Below, piece after piece: positions 11,651 to 21,530 of a stretch of 64,000 bases of DNA. The stretch's first letter is position 1. Each line of letters begins with the position of its first letter. The DNA lies in NCBI GenBank assembly GCA_009763385.1, contig CM019827.1:112681204-112745203 (forward strand), written 5' to 3'. The translations under genes were made by a program, and so were the position numbers. Below the pieces are notes generated by a model, which saw only the letters and a program-made list of their open reading frames with translations, ran no database searches and was not told where the DNA came from. Source of the DNA: Coix lacryma-jobi var. lacryma-jobi. Taxonomy: Eukaryota > Streptophyta > Magnoliopsida > Poales > Poaceae.

Positions 11651-12079
11651 AGTCCCTGAAAAATAAATATGAAGAGCAGTAGTACATGATGATGTACAAA
11701 TAAAATATGGAGAAAAACCAGTAGCGAAGGATGACTGTAGTTTGGCGAAGTCCTCGAGCTTCAGAGGGAGACATGGAGCGTCTGGAGACAGAGATGGAGC
11801 CGACCACGAAGGCCCGGGTCGCCGATGTAGATCTTTTTGCCGCAGGGCAGGAACGTAGCATAGGAGAATAGTCTGTAAATAGACTCTTGAGCGAAAAGAG
11901 GCAAAGCTTTAACGAGTCGGCGTGCTTTGCATTTTCCTCGAATTCCGCAGACCCAATAGCCGTGAGCCGAAGCGATGAACAGTTCGGCCTTGGGTTATCC
12001 CATGATCCGTAGCGTAGAGCACGAAGCTCGTTTGCGCGTAGGAGTCAAGGGCGTCGCCCAAGGAACCGCTGCTGGCATC

Positions 12080-12640
12080 CCATAGAGCAGAGGGCAGACG
12101 CTCGTGCACGCATAGGGAGGTACCACAGACAGGGTCTTTTTCGAGAGGCTCGATCGTGGAGTGACCTGGGCGAATGGAGACCGTTCGTCGAGCGCGTGGG
12201 TAGCGCGAATGCGAGCGCGGAGCGTGTAGCCTCAGAATTCTTAGCCCAAGTTAGCCTTTCCTTCGTAGCGCAGAGGGCAGACGCTCATGCACGCGTAGAG
12301 AGGTCGGGACGTCCCTTGGGAGAGTTGTTGGCCACCGTAGCGCAGAGGGCAGGCGCTCATGCCCGCGTCCAATGGTGACAACAGCCCCGGCTCTGAGTTT
12401 TTGTTGGCATCAGTCAGGCTGCTTGGAGACCGTATGGAGAATGAGCGCATAAACGGCGCATACAGGCACTGGACGTATAGCCCCTAGAGATCTCAGCCCA
12501 AGCTTAGCCTTCCCTTTGTAGCGCAGAGGGCAGACGCTCATGCACGCGTAGAGAGGTCAGGACGTCACTTGAGAGGACTACTGGCTGCCATAGCGCAGAG
12601 GGCAGGCGCTCATGCACGCGTCCGGCGGTGGCAGTAGCCC
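12080..12640 (-). repeat. Element F repeated 30-mer block
   Basis: A roughly 30-base word containing GCGCAGAGGGCAGACGCTCA occurs about five times (near 12087, 12268, 12337, 12520 and 12593) at unequal spacing. The same block is present in element G at 52560-53100, so it is a family feature rather than a local accident. Confidence 0.8.
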
Positions 12641-12769
12641 CTGCTCTGAAACTCCTTCAGCGTCAGCCAGGCTGTTTGGAGAGGTTGGCGAACGTCTGTA
12701 GAGGTCGACGATGATGAAGTTGGTGTAGACACGAAGTCCGTCGAGACGGTGTCACCGGAAATCTCATGG

Positions 12770-13380
12770 ATGGTCGACAACGAGCGAAGGCGGCGACGAG
12801 TCGGGTCGGCGACGGGCGAAGACAACGACGAGCCTGGTCGATGACGAGCGGAGGCGACGATGAGCTGGGTCGACGACGAGCGGAGATGGCGACGGGCGAA
12901 GGCGGTGACGAAGGTGGCGACGATCCTGGTTGATGACGAGCGACGGCGGCGACAGGCGAAGACGACGACGAAGGCGGCGGCGATCCTGGTCGATGACTAG
13001 CGACGGGCGAAGACGATGACGAAGGCGGCGGCGATCCTGGTCGATGACGAGCGACGGCGGCAACGGGCGAAGGCGACGACGAGTGATGGCGGCAACGAGC
13101 CCGGTCAACGACGAGCGAAGGCGACGACGAAGGCAGTGACGATCCTGGTCGAGACGAACGACGGCAGCGACGAGTCGGGTCGGCGACGGGCCACGGCGGT
13201 GATGAGCGAGGGCAGCTACGGGCAAAGGCGGCGACGAGCCTGGTCGACGACGAGCGATGGCGGCGACGGGCGAAGGCGACGACGAAGGCAGCGGCGATCC
13301 TGGTCGATGACGAGCGACGGCGGCGACGGGCGAAGGCGGTGACGAGCCCGGTCCACGATGAGTGAAGGCGGCGACGAGCC
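12770..13380 (-). repeat. Element F internal tandem array 2
   Basis: Second array of GACGACGAGCGACGGCGGCGACGG-like modules interspersed with GATCCTGGTCGATGACGAGC. GC-rich, with three-base periodicity. Frames across it are shadows of the repeat. Confidence 0.8.
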
Positions 13381-13805
13381 GGATGTAGATCCGATCTTGG
13401 GCGGCGGGCGGGTCGAGCGCTGGAAACTCCCGATGGTGTACCTGAAAATTGCTCTCAAGGCAAGGTTGGTCGGAAAGCTGTATATGAGCTACCTCGATGG
13501 CGTCGATGCACTCTACGATTCCTTGGTTGGCTCGGTCGATGGATTCGATCAGGTCGTCGCAAGGGACGATTCTTGGCGGGCGGCATGCCGCCTTTGTGAT
13601 GCGGCGGGTGGACGGCGGAGCGTCCGGCGGAGGAAGCTGCGCAGATTCCACGATTTCCAAAGCAGGATCGTGGTCACCCACGGTCCAGTTCATAGATCCG
13701 ATCTAAAAAGTGGTGCCCGACTCCGGAAGAACCATGGAGCGAGGGAAAGTAACCGCTTGGCAGATCATGGTGTCGTAGCACACACCCCCTACCTGGCGTG
13801 CCAAC

Positions 13806-14322
13806 TGTCGACGAAATATGGTCGATAGTCTACCGAGGGGTATGCCCAAGGTAGTAGATTGAGCGGCGGAGGCGTGCGAGACGTCTGCAAAGCGTAAACA
13901 CAGGGACGAGAGACGGCGATTTAGACAGGTTCGGATCGGCAAGTCACCGTAATACCCTACGTCCTGTGTTCTGGTGGTTGGTTGTATTGCTGATTGAGCG
14001 ATCAGATAGGATCTGAGGTGATCCCGGGTCTGATACAATCAGATGAGATCTGATGAGACGAGGTCAGATGAGGGGGTCCCTGCTCACCTTATATAGCCGG
14101 GGAGCAGGGTTACAGTTGTCGAGTCCTAACATATTACAAACGGTTCCTTAAGGCAAGGAATCCAGATCTAACTCTAGGATCTTCCTTGGCGGGCAAGGCT
14201 TCTGGAGAGTCCTTGACGAGCACAACGAGTTGGTCGTGTGCTGCAAGGCCTCACGAACCGGGCTGTCCTTGACGAAGGGACCAAGTTGGTCCATGGGGGT
14301 ATACGGAGGTAATATCCCCACA
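13806..14322 (-). repeat. Element F 5' LTR
   Basis: 517 bp, TG...CA, followed by TSD CCACC. A TATA box (GCTATATAA on the minus strand, 14089-14097) marks the promoter. The primer site lies at about 13786-13805 on the minus strand. Confidence 0.9.
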
Positions 14323-14369
14323 CCACCACCGCCGCCAAACCGAATCCCTAGCCATTGCTGCCGGCCGGG

Positions 14370-15262
14370 ATGAAGGCGTCGGCTGTGAAAACCAAGGTCG
14401 CGGAGGCGACGAAGAGGAAGGCGCTGCAGGCCGCGCCGCCTTTGCTATTGGAGGCCGCGCCGTTGCCGAGGAAGAGGAAGACACCCCCTCTTTGACGGTG
14501 ATGGTCGCGCCTTCTTTGAAGCAGGTTGGGTCGTCTAGGAGGAAGAATGCCGCGACAGCGTTGAGGGATAAGGCCGAGCCGTCTTCGATGAAGAAGGCTG
14601 GACCGGCGTTGACGGAGAAGGTCGGGCCGTCTTCGAGGAAGAAAGGTGCGCCGGTGCCTTCTTCGAAGCAGGTCGGGCCATCTAGGAGGACGAAGGTCGC
14701 AGCGGCGTCAACGGACAAGGCCGAGCCGTCTTCCAGGAAGAAGGCTGGGCCGACTTTGAAGTTGTGCCGCAACTGCGCTGCAGGCAAGAACCTGTTTCTC
14801 AACTGGCTCAACGGCAACGACAGCTGTTTCAAAGATCGCGGCCCTTGTGTCTCTGCTGGCTGTAAAGGCCCTGAGGTAAGGCCCCTAGTTCATGTCTCTT
14901 GCATTCTTGTATGTTGTTTCATATATTCTGATGCATGCGTAGTGTTCCTAGCGTGTCTTTTGCATTCCCTGTATGTTGTTTTATATATTGTTGAATAGAG
15001 TAGTAGTAGTGTATTGTTGAATAGAGTAGCAGTAGTGGTCCTAGCAGTAGTGATTGTAGCAGTAGTGACTCTAGCAGTAGTGTATTTTGCAATGACCTTT
15101 TGTTTTCCTTTTTAGTGCCACCCTGAAGGACACGAGATACGTCGTGTAACCCTGGAGGAGGCCCTCGCTGCTATAGTCACCAAACCAATCATGAATGAGG
15201 TCATGGCCCTCAAAGCAGAGATGGCCAACCTGAAAGAACAGATGGCCAGCCTCCAACAGTGA
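14370..15262 (+). pseudogene. Two-exon gene, Lys-rich and Cys-rich with coiled-coil tail
   Basis: Exons 14370-14875 and 15116-15262 join in phase across a canonical intron (GAG|GTAAGG ... TTTTTAG|TGC). Starting at the ATG at 14370, the frame hits TGA at 14493-14495; the remaining protein lies in the -1 frame, so a one-base indel near 14485-14493 breaks it. The protein has a Lys/Pro/Ser-rich N-terminal half made of imperfect repeats around AEPSSRKKAGP, then a cysteine cluster (CxxC near LCRNCAAGK, further Cys, and CHPEGH across the intron), then a C-terminal heptad pattern ending EMANLKEQMASLQQ. I do not recognise the family. A DNA-binding dimer such as a CACTA accessory protein is possible, since the CACTA transposase gene converges on it from the right. 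Element F sits in its leader. Confidence 0.5.
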
Positions 15263-15664
15263 TGTGGTGATGAAGACTTTTGCAGATGGAGAATTTTGCT
15301 GATGAAGACTTCATGTGATGAAGTTTAGATGGTAGACTTATATGCTATGTAACTAGAGGTGATGGAGAATTCTGGCTAATGTGCTACTGTGGTGATTGAC
15401 TTTTGCTGATGGTACACAAAGCACCATAGTTTTGGTGATTTATATGTGGACACCAAAATGGATCTGGCTAATGTACTGATGTATGTATGACTAATGTTGG
15501 CAAATGATATAAATATTTCAAAATTCTGGCAAACGTTGGCTAATCCTGAAATTTATCTAAATGATGTATGTGTACAGTACCATTTCGTCACAGTTTTGGC
15601 AATCTTCGTCATGGATGTGTACCATTTTCGTCATGCTCCATACAAAAATGTTTGTTTGTATGTT
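15263..15664. other. Convergent intergenic interval
   Basis: Lies between the 3' end of the plus-strand gene and the stop codon of the minus-strand CACTA transposase. It carries several TGATGAAG words, CGTCA motifs near 15570-15650 resembling those at the element's other end, and the word ACAAAGCACCATAGTTT shared with the 8.8-9.3 kb repeats. No CACTAC terminus was found here. Confidence 0.4.
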
Positions 15665-15784
15665 CTAGAAATCATCATCTTCATCATCTAGGGACATGTC
15701 ATCATTGTTATCATTGCCACCATCACTACAGTACTGCAGCACTGTATCATCTTCCTCCTCATCGTCACTATCTTGACGAATAAT
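15665..15784 (-). pseudogene. C-terminal 39 codons of CACTA transposase, displaced by B
   Basis: Reading leftwards from 15784, this 120-nt segment gives 39 codons and a TAG stop in exactly the frame left open at 38972. It encodes a strongly acidic tail (Asp/Glu runs around LQYCSDGG), as TNP2-type transposases often end. Bases 15785-15789 and 38972-38976 are the AGGTT duplication made when B inserted. Removing B and one duplication rejoins the exon without a frame change. This is direct evidence that B landed in the last coding exon. Confidence 0.85.
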
Positions 15785-16179
15785 AGGTTTGCGGATACAT
15801 GGGTGTATGCCGAGTCTCTGAGTGATGAGTGATTGTCAACTGGGATAATGCGCATATTCTTTGGCTTGTGTTGTGCAGGTGTCGAGCACGGATACAGTGA
15901 TCAGAGGCAAGGTGAAGGTCAAGTAGAGACATGCCGTGCCGAGGGACCGAGAGTGGCGAAGGGTGGATGTGAGGCTTGGACTGAGGGACCGGTGGCCCGA
16001 GGATCAGCTGTGGTGGCTGGTAGCCTGGGACAGCGACGAGCGAAGACTTGCGAGCACGATGTTGCTTGGGTCGTGGACCTAGGGACACATGTCGGTGGAC
16101 GGGGTGCACGGGCGGTGCATCCCCTCTACAGCTCCGATTTGGTGGTAGAGCCAGAGAAAAACCATCGGGTGGACGGTTT

Positions 16180-16405
16180 CCAGGTTTGGGCCTCAAAACC
16201 TGGGCGCGGATTGTTTCCGAGTTTGGCCACAAAACTCGGGCTGAGGACGGTTTCCAGGTTTGGGCCTCAAAACCTGGGTGCTGCGGGTTTGTTGAGTTTG
16301 GGTCACAAAACTCAGGCGCTGGTGGGCTGGTTTCCCGGTTTGGGCCTCAAAACCGGGGGTTGGTCATGAAGGCTGGTTTCCCGGTTTGGGCCACAAAACC
16401 GGGGG
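16180..16405 (+). repeat. Hairpin array in the B 5' LTR U3
   Basis: Six imperfect units of the form arm, GGGCC(T/A)CA loop, complementary arm. Arms differ between units but mostly still pair, for example CCAGGTTT with AAACCTGG and CCGAGTTT with AAACTCGG. Equivalent arrays lie at 37318-37546 in the 3' LTR and, on the minus strand, in both LTRs of element A. Confidence 0.9.
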
Positions 16406-17202
16406 TGCGACGTCCAGGAAAAGGATGCAGAGCGGTGGCGGCACGTGGCGGCAATCGGGAGGTTGCGTCGAGGCAACGCTACGAGTTGTGCGGGCGTGGC
16501 CGTCGGATCCACCTACCATCGAGTTGGTCCAGAATAACCTTAGGGTTTAGCTGGTTCGCTCTGTAAGTAGTTAGGGGTAGAGTGGGAATTAGGAATAGTT
16601 AGCATTAGGATAAGTAGGGGGAGACACCCACCTCCCCATCTATCTCAGTTCATTTGCTCTTTGCACTTTGGGTTTCCTGCTCTCCCAATCCCCTGCTGTA
16701 GCTAGCTGAGATCCGCAGAGAACCATACCTCTGTGTACTGGAGATTTTGAGGAAGTGAGGCCGTAACCTCACGGTTGTAGCGTGTGGTAGCCACACGGTT
16801 GCAGATCGATGACTTGATTCGCGTTTTGGTTCGTGTTCTTCGCATTCCTCTTTTCTCCGCGTTTTTCCCGTCGCTCGATCTCTCTCCATACTGCGTCTTT
16901 GCGAAATCCGTTTGAATCATCTTGTTCGTTTTCGAGAGGAGGTCCTTTCGACCAAAGGAATTCATCTAACTCCTCACGAACAAGTAGATCAGGTTGATTT
17001 CGTTTTCGTGGCACTTTTTCATTCTTGATCTTCCCCTTTTGATTTCCCGGTGATTGAATCGATTTGAGCGGATGATTTCTTGGGGATAGTCTCCTAACTA
17101 CCCCATGATCATCTTCTCCAAGTTTGGGAACGTGGGATTTTGATTTGGATCGAATTTGGAGAGATTCGTGAGAGGGGCGATCAAAATCGCCCTCTCTGTT
17201 CA

Positions 17203-17466
17203 TCCGCGGACAGTCCGCCACTCGGGGCGCGGATAGTCCGGGGGTCAGGCTCCAGCCGAGTCCGTGGCTGCGCAGCTTGTACGGACATGTTCTTTTTGAA
17301 CCGCGGACAGTCCGCCGTTGGGACTCGCGGACAGTCCAGGAACGTCCAGGGGACTTGCAGCAGCACTGCGGTTTTGCTCATTTGGCCGGCAGATAGTCCG
17401 CGACCTGAGCCCGGACAGTCCGCCACTGGGTAGACAGTCCGCGACCGTACTGCCGGACAGTCCGGG
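17203..17466 (+). repeat. CGGAC-A-GTCCG motif array in the B 5' LTR
   Basis: About eight copies of an 11-base interrupted palindrome (CGGACAGTCCG and one-base variants) within 265 bp, downstream of the TATA-like box. The matching part of the 3' LTR (38341-38556) has about six copies; the length difference between the LTRs falls here. Confidence 0.9.
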
Positions 17467-17867
17467 ACTTGGCTATAGCTTCCGGTTGTGTGTGTTTGCT
17501 CTTCCGGCTTCCTCGCTTGGTTTCCGGACTTCTCGTTTGGCCTTGTAGTTGACCAAGGAACCTCTCTAGGTATCTTTGCTACTTGTTAGCATCGGTATTT
17601 GGAGATTTCTCGACGTAGCCATCTATCTACGTTCGAGACTTGGTTTTTGAGGGTCGAACTTGTGCCGGAACTTTTGGTGTTTGGCTTGCAAATGCTTTGT
17701 GGTGCCTCGTTGTGATCCTAGGGATCATCCACCCTCTTCCAAGGGTCGTGGGCATCACGGTTTCGGTCGTAGCTTTCAGGGGTTGATTTTGGGACATTTG
17801 GCCAAAGTTTCGAGAGAAATTTTTGAGCTCCCATTCACCCCCCTCTTGCCGCCTTGCTAGTGCTTTC

Positions 17868-19897
17868 TGAAGGACCGAGAAGCTACCCGAAAGCGACCAG
17901 AGGGGGGGTGAATGGGAGCTTCAAAATTTCCTTTCGGAAACTAGATGCCACTGTCCCAAATTCAACCCCAAAAGCGAAACCTAGAGCTTGCTAATGTCCA
18001 CGACCCTAGATGTAGGGTGGATGCTTCCTAGAAGCACAGCGGGACACTAGACAACCCTAGAAAGCCAATGCAAAAGACGGAAATCAAATCCGTCAACGAA
18101 CGAACGAACCGCGAACGAAAACGCGCGAAACAGCTACGACCGGACTCTGGCCAGCGTCCGGTCAGCAGGGACCGGACGCGTCCGGTCGTCCAAAATCCGA
18201 TTTCAGACCTTACTGTTTCCGACCGGACTCACTGGTATGGAGCGTCCGGTCGTGAACAGTGCGTCCGGTCGCAAGCAAAGCACACTGATGAACAGTGACC
18301 ACGATGAGTCCGGTCACGAGTTCAACAGTGCGTCCGGTCGATGCAAAACAAAACACCGAAAACGTTCAACGACCGGACTCACACGCTGAGCGTCCGGTCA
18401 CCCCGACAGTCCTCTGTTCTTCCACCGATTCGACTCAAACTCACCCAAAACGAATCCTCTAGGGATCAAACTTGGTGAGTGGAGTCACAAGGAGTATAGT
18501 GAGCTATCTCTAAGAGATCATGGCTCGAACCTATCTCCAAATCGGTGAATCGAAGAAATTCGGGAGAAGGGAGAAGAAGTGACCCGAAACTAAAAATCGA
18601 TTGATCTCCTAGACCGTGAGGTTAGAGGATGATTCCTTCGGTGGAAAGAAGTGCCTCACGATCTAGAACAACTTGGTTCAAATGGATTTGCAAAAGATGA
18701 ACCGAGCAAAGAGATCAAGCGACGGGAAAATCGTGGAGAAAAAGGATTCCACGAAGAACACAAAGAAAACGCGAATCACAGCCACGAACTCGAATTAAGG
18801 ACGCAAATCAAGCCATCGATCTGTGCTCCAAGGTGAGGATACGGCCTCACTTCCTCAACTCAACAGTACACAGAGTGGAGTCTCTCTGCGGATCTCAACT
18901 AGCTAAAGCAAGGGATGGGAGAGCAGGAAACCCTAGCAAATGAAGGCACTAACTGAGATAGCTAAAACTGAGATAGGGAGGAGGGTGTCTCCCCTGGACT
19001 ACTTATACTAACCTAGACTAAGCCTATTTCCTACTCTACCCCTCTCTAAACTAATTACAGAGCGAACCAGCTAAACCCTAAGGCTATTCTGGTCCAACCC
19101 GCGGTGGTAGGTAGATCCGACGGCCACGCCCGCTCGAACCGAAGCGTTGCCTCGACGCAACCTCTGGATCGCCGCCACGTGCCGCCCTCGCTCTGCACCC
19201 CCGGTTTTGTGGCCCAAACCGGGAAACCAGCCTTTTCCAGCAACCCCCGGTTTTGAGGCCCAAACCGGAAAACCAGCCTCCAGCCTGAGTTTTGTGGCCC
19301 AAACTCAGAAACCCGCAGCGCCCGAGTTTTGAGGCCCAAACTCGGAAACCGGCCCATCACCCGAGTTTTGTGGCCAAACTCGGAAACCATCCGCGCCCAG
19401 GTTTTGTGGCTCAACCTGGAAACCGAGCACCCGAGTTTTGAGGCCCAAACTCGGAAACCGTCCACCCGGTGGTTTTTCCCTGGCTCAACCACCAAACCGG
19501 AGCTGTAGAGGGGATGCACCGCCCGTGCACCCCGTCCACCGACACGTGTCCCCAGGTCCTCGACCCGAGCAACACCGTGCCCCGCAAGTCTCCGCTCGTC
19601 GCTGTCCCAGGCTGCCAGCCACCACAGCTGATCCTCAGGCACTCCGGTCCCTCAGTCCAAGCCTCACGTCCGCCCTTCACTGCTCGATACATCGGCATGG
19701 CACGTCCGCCGCACGGCACGCCCATCCTTCATCTCACCCAGTCCGTCGGCACGGCACGTCTCAACTTGACCTTCACCTGCCCTTGATCACTTTCTCCGTG
19801 CTCGACACCTGCACAACACAAGCCAAAGAACATGCGCATTAAACCCGTTGACAATCACTCATCACTCAGAGACTCGGCATACACCCATGTATCCGCA
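17868..19897 (-). repeat. Element A 3' LTR
   Basis: 2030 bp, TG...CA. Contains the GACCGGAC/GTCCGGTC array at 18139-18395 and a hairpin array of about eight units at 19199-19500, both on the minus strand. It is related to the B LTR in gene-proximal segments but is clearly a different subfamily. Confidence 0.95.
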
Positions 19898-21530
19898 ATC
19901 TCCCCCTTGATGAGTGCATTGTCAACTACACACACAAATCATAAAATGAAAGAAAAAGGTAGGAGGAAGGAGAGGAAGAGAACTCAACCAAATGACCCAA
20001 AAGCCTAGCAAAGCCGAAGAAGGTCAAGTGGAAGAAGCGAGAACTTGGTCCCCAAAGACATGGGCAACGGCTCGACGCGACCAAGCAAAGCAAAGCTAGC
20101 CCTCAAGAAGAGGTAGAACAGGCTCAACACCGCTAGCAGAAAACCAATTGAAAATCGGAGCTAAAAAATGGCAAAGTGCTAGTCCCTCAAGATAGAGGCA
20201 CAGAGGCTCAACACAACTAGCACGAAAACCACTCCGAACCAATTGAAAAACAATCGAAAAGTCTTCGAACCAATCGAAATCAAACTCGATGCCAAATGAG
20301 GAAAATGTTTGCTAGCCCCTCAAGATAGAGGCAACGGCTCAACACAACTAGCAAACTCTCCTCGACTAGTGCAAGCAACCCGGGATTCCCCCTTAGGTCC
20401 AACAAGAGAAGAGCATAAAGATCTGAAAATCTCCCCCTTAGCAAAAACTCCCCCTTAATTGAACGCCAGGAGACAATGATTTGCAAAAACTCTCCCCCTT
20501 AGTTGAAAATGCACTTATCAAGCACAAACTCTTCCCTTGAGCCAACAAAGCTCCCCCTTCTAAAATGCATATGAAGTCAGAAATGCAAGTTAGCAGCTTC
20601 AGGCATATAATCAGAAGAGTGCAAAAATGCTCTAATCGGTATAGCTCCAATGGCACAACTAAGCACTCAAATAGCGAAGGCTCAAACTGATCACACATAC
20701 GAAATATGAAGCATATGAGCAAGTGAGCATTTTTAGCCAAAAAGATAGTCACCAGCAAAATAGCACTACACATGTATAGATAGGAATCCAGACAAGTGCT
20801 AAACAAGTATACAAGGTGAACTACCCCTAGCAAAGTTCAATCATCATGCATAGGAAAGAAGCATATACTTGTGATTTCATTTTTATATCGGAGTTGCAGC
20901 GGTAAAGAATTCACAAGTTCAATTATTTAGCATGTGATTGCGAGAGGTTGAAAGCTTGTCTTTGCCTAACTTTTCAACCGAGCGAAGCCTATGCCGAAGC
21001 AATCAGAAGCTTGAGGCTACGGTTTCGGTCATACACTACACGGCTCAAGTTTAACTCAAAGTGCAATGAGAAACAGTCTCGATACCATGAGGTGTTGACA
21101 AGCAATCTCATCTCGATCTTTTCAATTCACTAAAACTTGGTTCAAATTTTATACATGATATGAACAGACCAAGCAAGTGAATGACTCAAAACTAGAGACA
21201 TAGCAACCTAGCATATATGAAAAGCACGAGTGAACTCAACATATCCTACACATGCTAGTTGCATATCTCAATGGTGAACATTTTCAGATTGTAAGTTATT
21301 AGGTAAATTCACCATTCCAAAATAGCTCAGCTCATAACATGTACTAATGATCAGGAAGAGCATAAGCTACAAGCATCCATATAAGCATCGGAGCATACTA
21401 AATAGAGCATAGTTACATTCTAGTGATTATAAACATGAAGCTCAGAATGTAAATGCTTATGCTAAAATGCAAAAGAAAAGAAAGACAAAAGAGTCAGTCA
21501 AATATACAAGATCCAAAATGTTTCCCCCAT
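19898..21530 (-). other. Element A 3' region with multiple polypurine tracts
   Basis: Between the pol stop and the 3' LTR. The functional tract AAGGGGGAGAT is at 19898-19908 (minus strand). Further AAGGGGGAG-like tracts are at 20431-20439, 20449-20457, 20492-20500 and 20551-20559. Multiple tracts are a described Sirevirus trait. No envelope-like gene: the only conserved open frame (20438-20833) is discussed among the rejected items. Confidence 0.85.

Larger units (their letters stand above)
9503..14322 (-). mobile_element. Element F: non-coding LTR retrotransposon
   Basis: Complete element flanked by the 5-bp TSD CCACC (9498-9502 and 14323-14327). The LTRs begin TGTC and end CCCCACA. Orientation is minus: next to the right LTR the minus strand reads TTGGCACGCCAGGTAGGGGG, a gypsy-style primer site, and a TATA box also reads on the minus strand. 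The 3.8-kb interior has no protease, integrase, reverse transcriptase or RNase H. It consists mostly of GC-rich tandem repeats, which create long arginine/serine-rich frames that I do not regard as genes. It belongs to the same family as element G and would need proteins supplied in trans. Confidence 0.9.
15790..17867 (+). repeat. Element B 5' LTR, major part
   Basis: Begins TGCGGATACATGG. It carries a U3 hairpin array (16180-16405), a TATA-like GGATAAGTA (16609-16616), and an array of about eight CGGACAGTCCG-like motifs (17203-17466). The remaining 11 bases lie at 29506-29516, beyond element A. Without A its length would be 2089 bp, against 2044 bp for the 3' LTR. Confidence 0.95.

Noticed and set aside
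14251..14832. 193-codon minus-strand frame overlapping the two-exon gene
   Set aside because: It extends into the F LTR and is the antisense shadow of the repeat-rich first exon; the plus strand has splice sites and phase continuity.
20438..20833. Open frame in the 3' region of A (131 codons) with a counterpart in B (36132-36467), considered as an envelope-like gene
   Set aside because: The similar start reflects nucleotide similarity of the elements. In B the frame opens with TTG, not ATG, and the two diverge after about 40 residues. No signal peptide plus transmembrane design could be argued.
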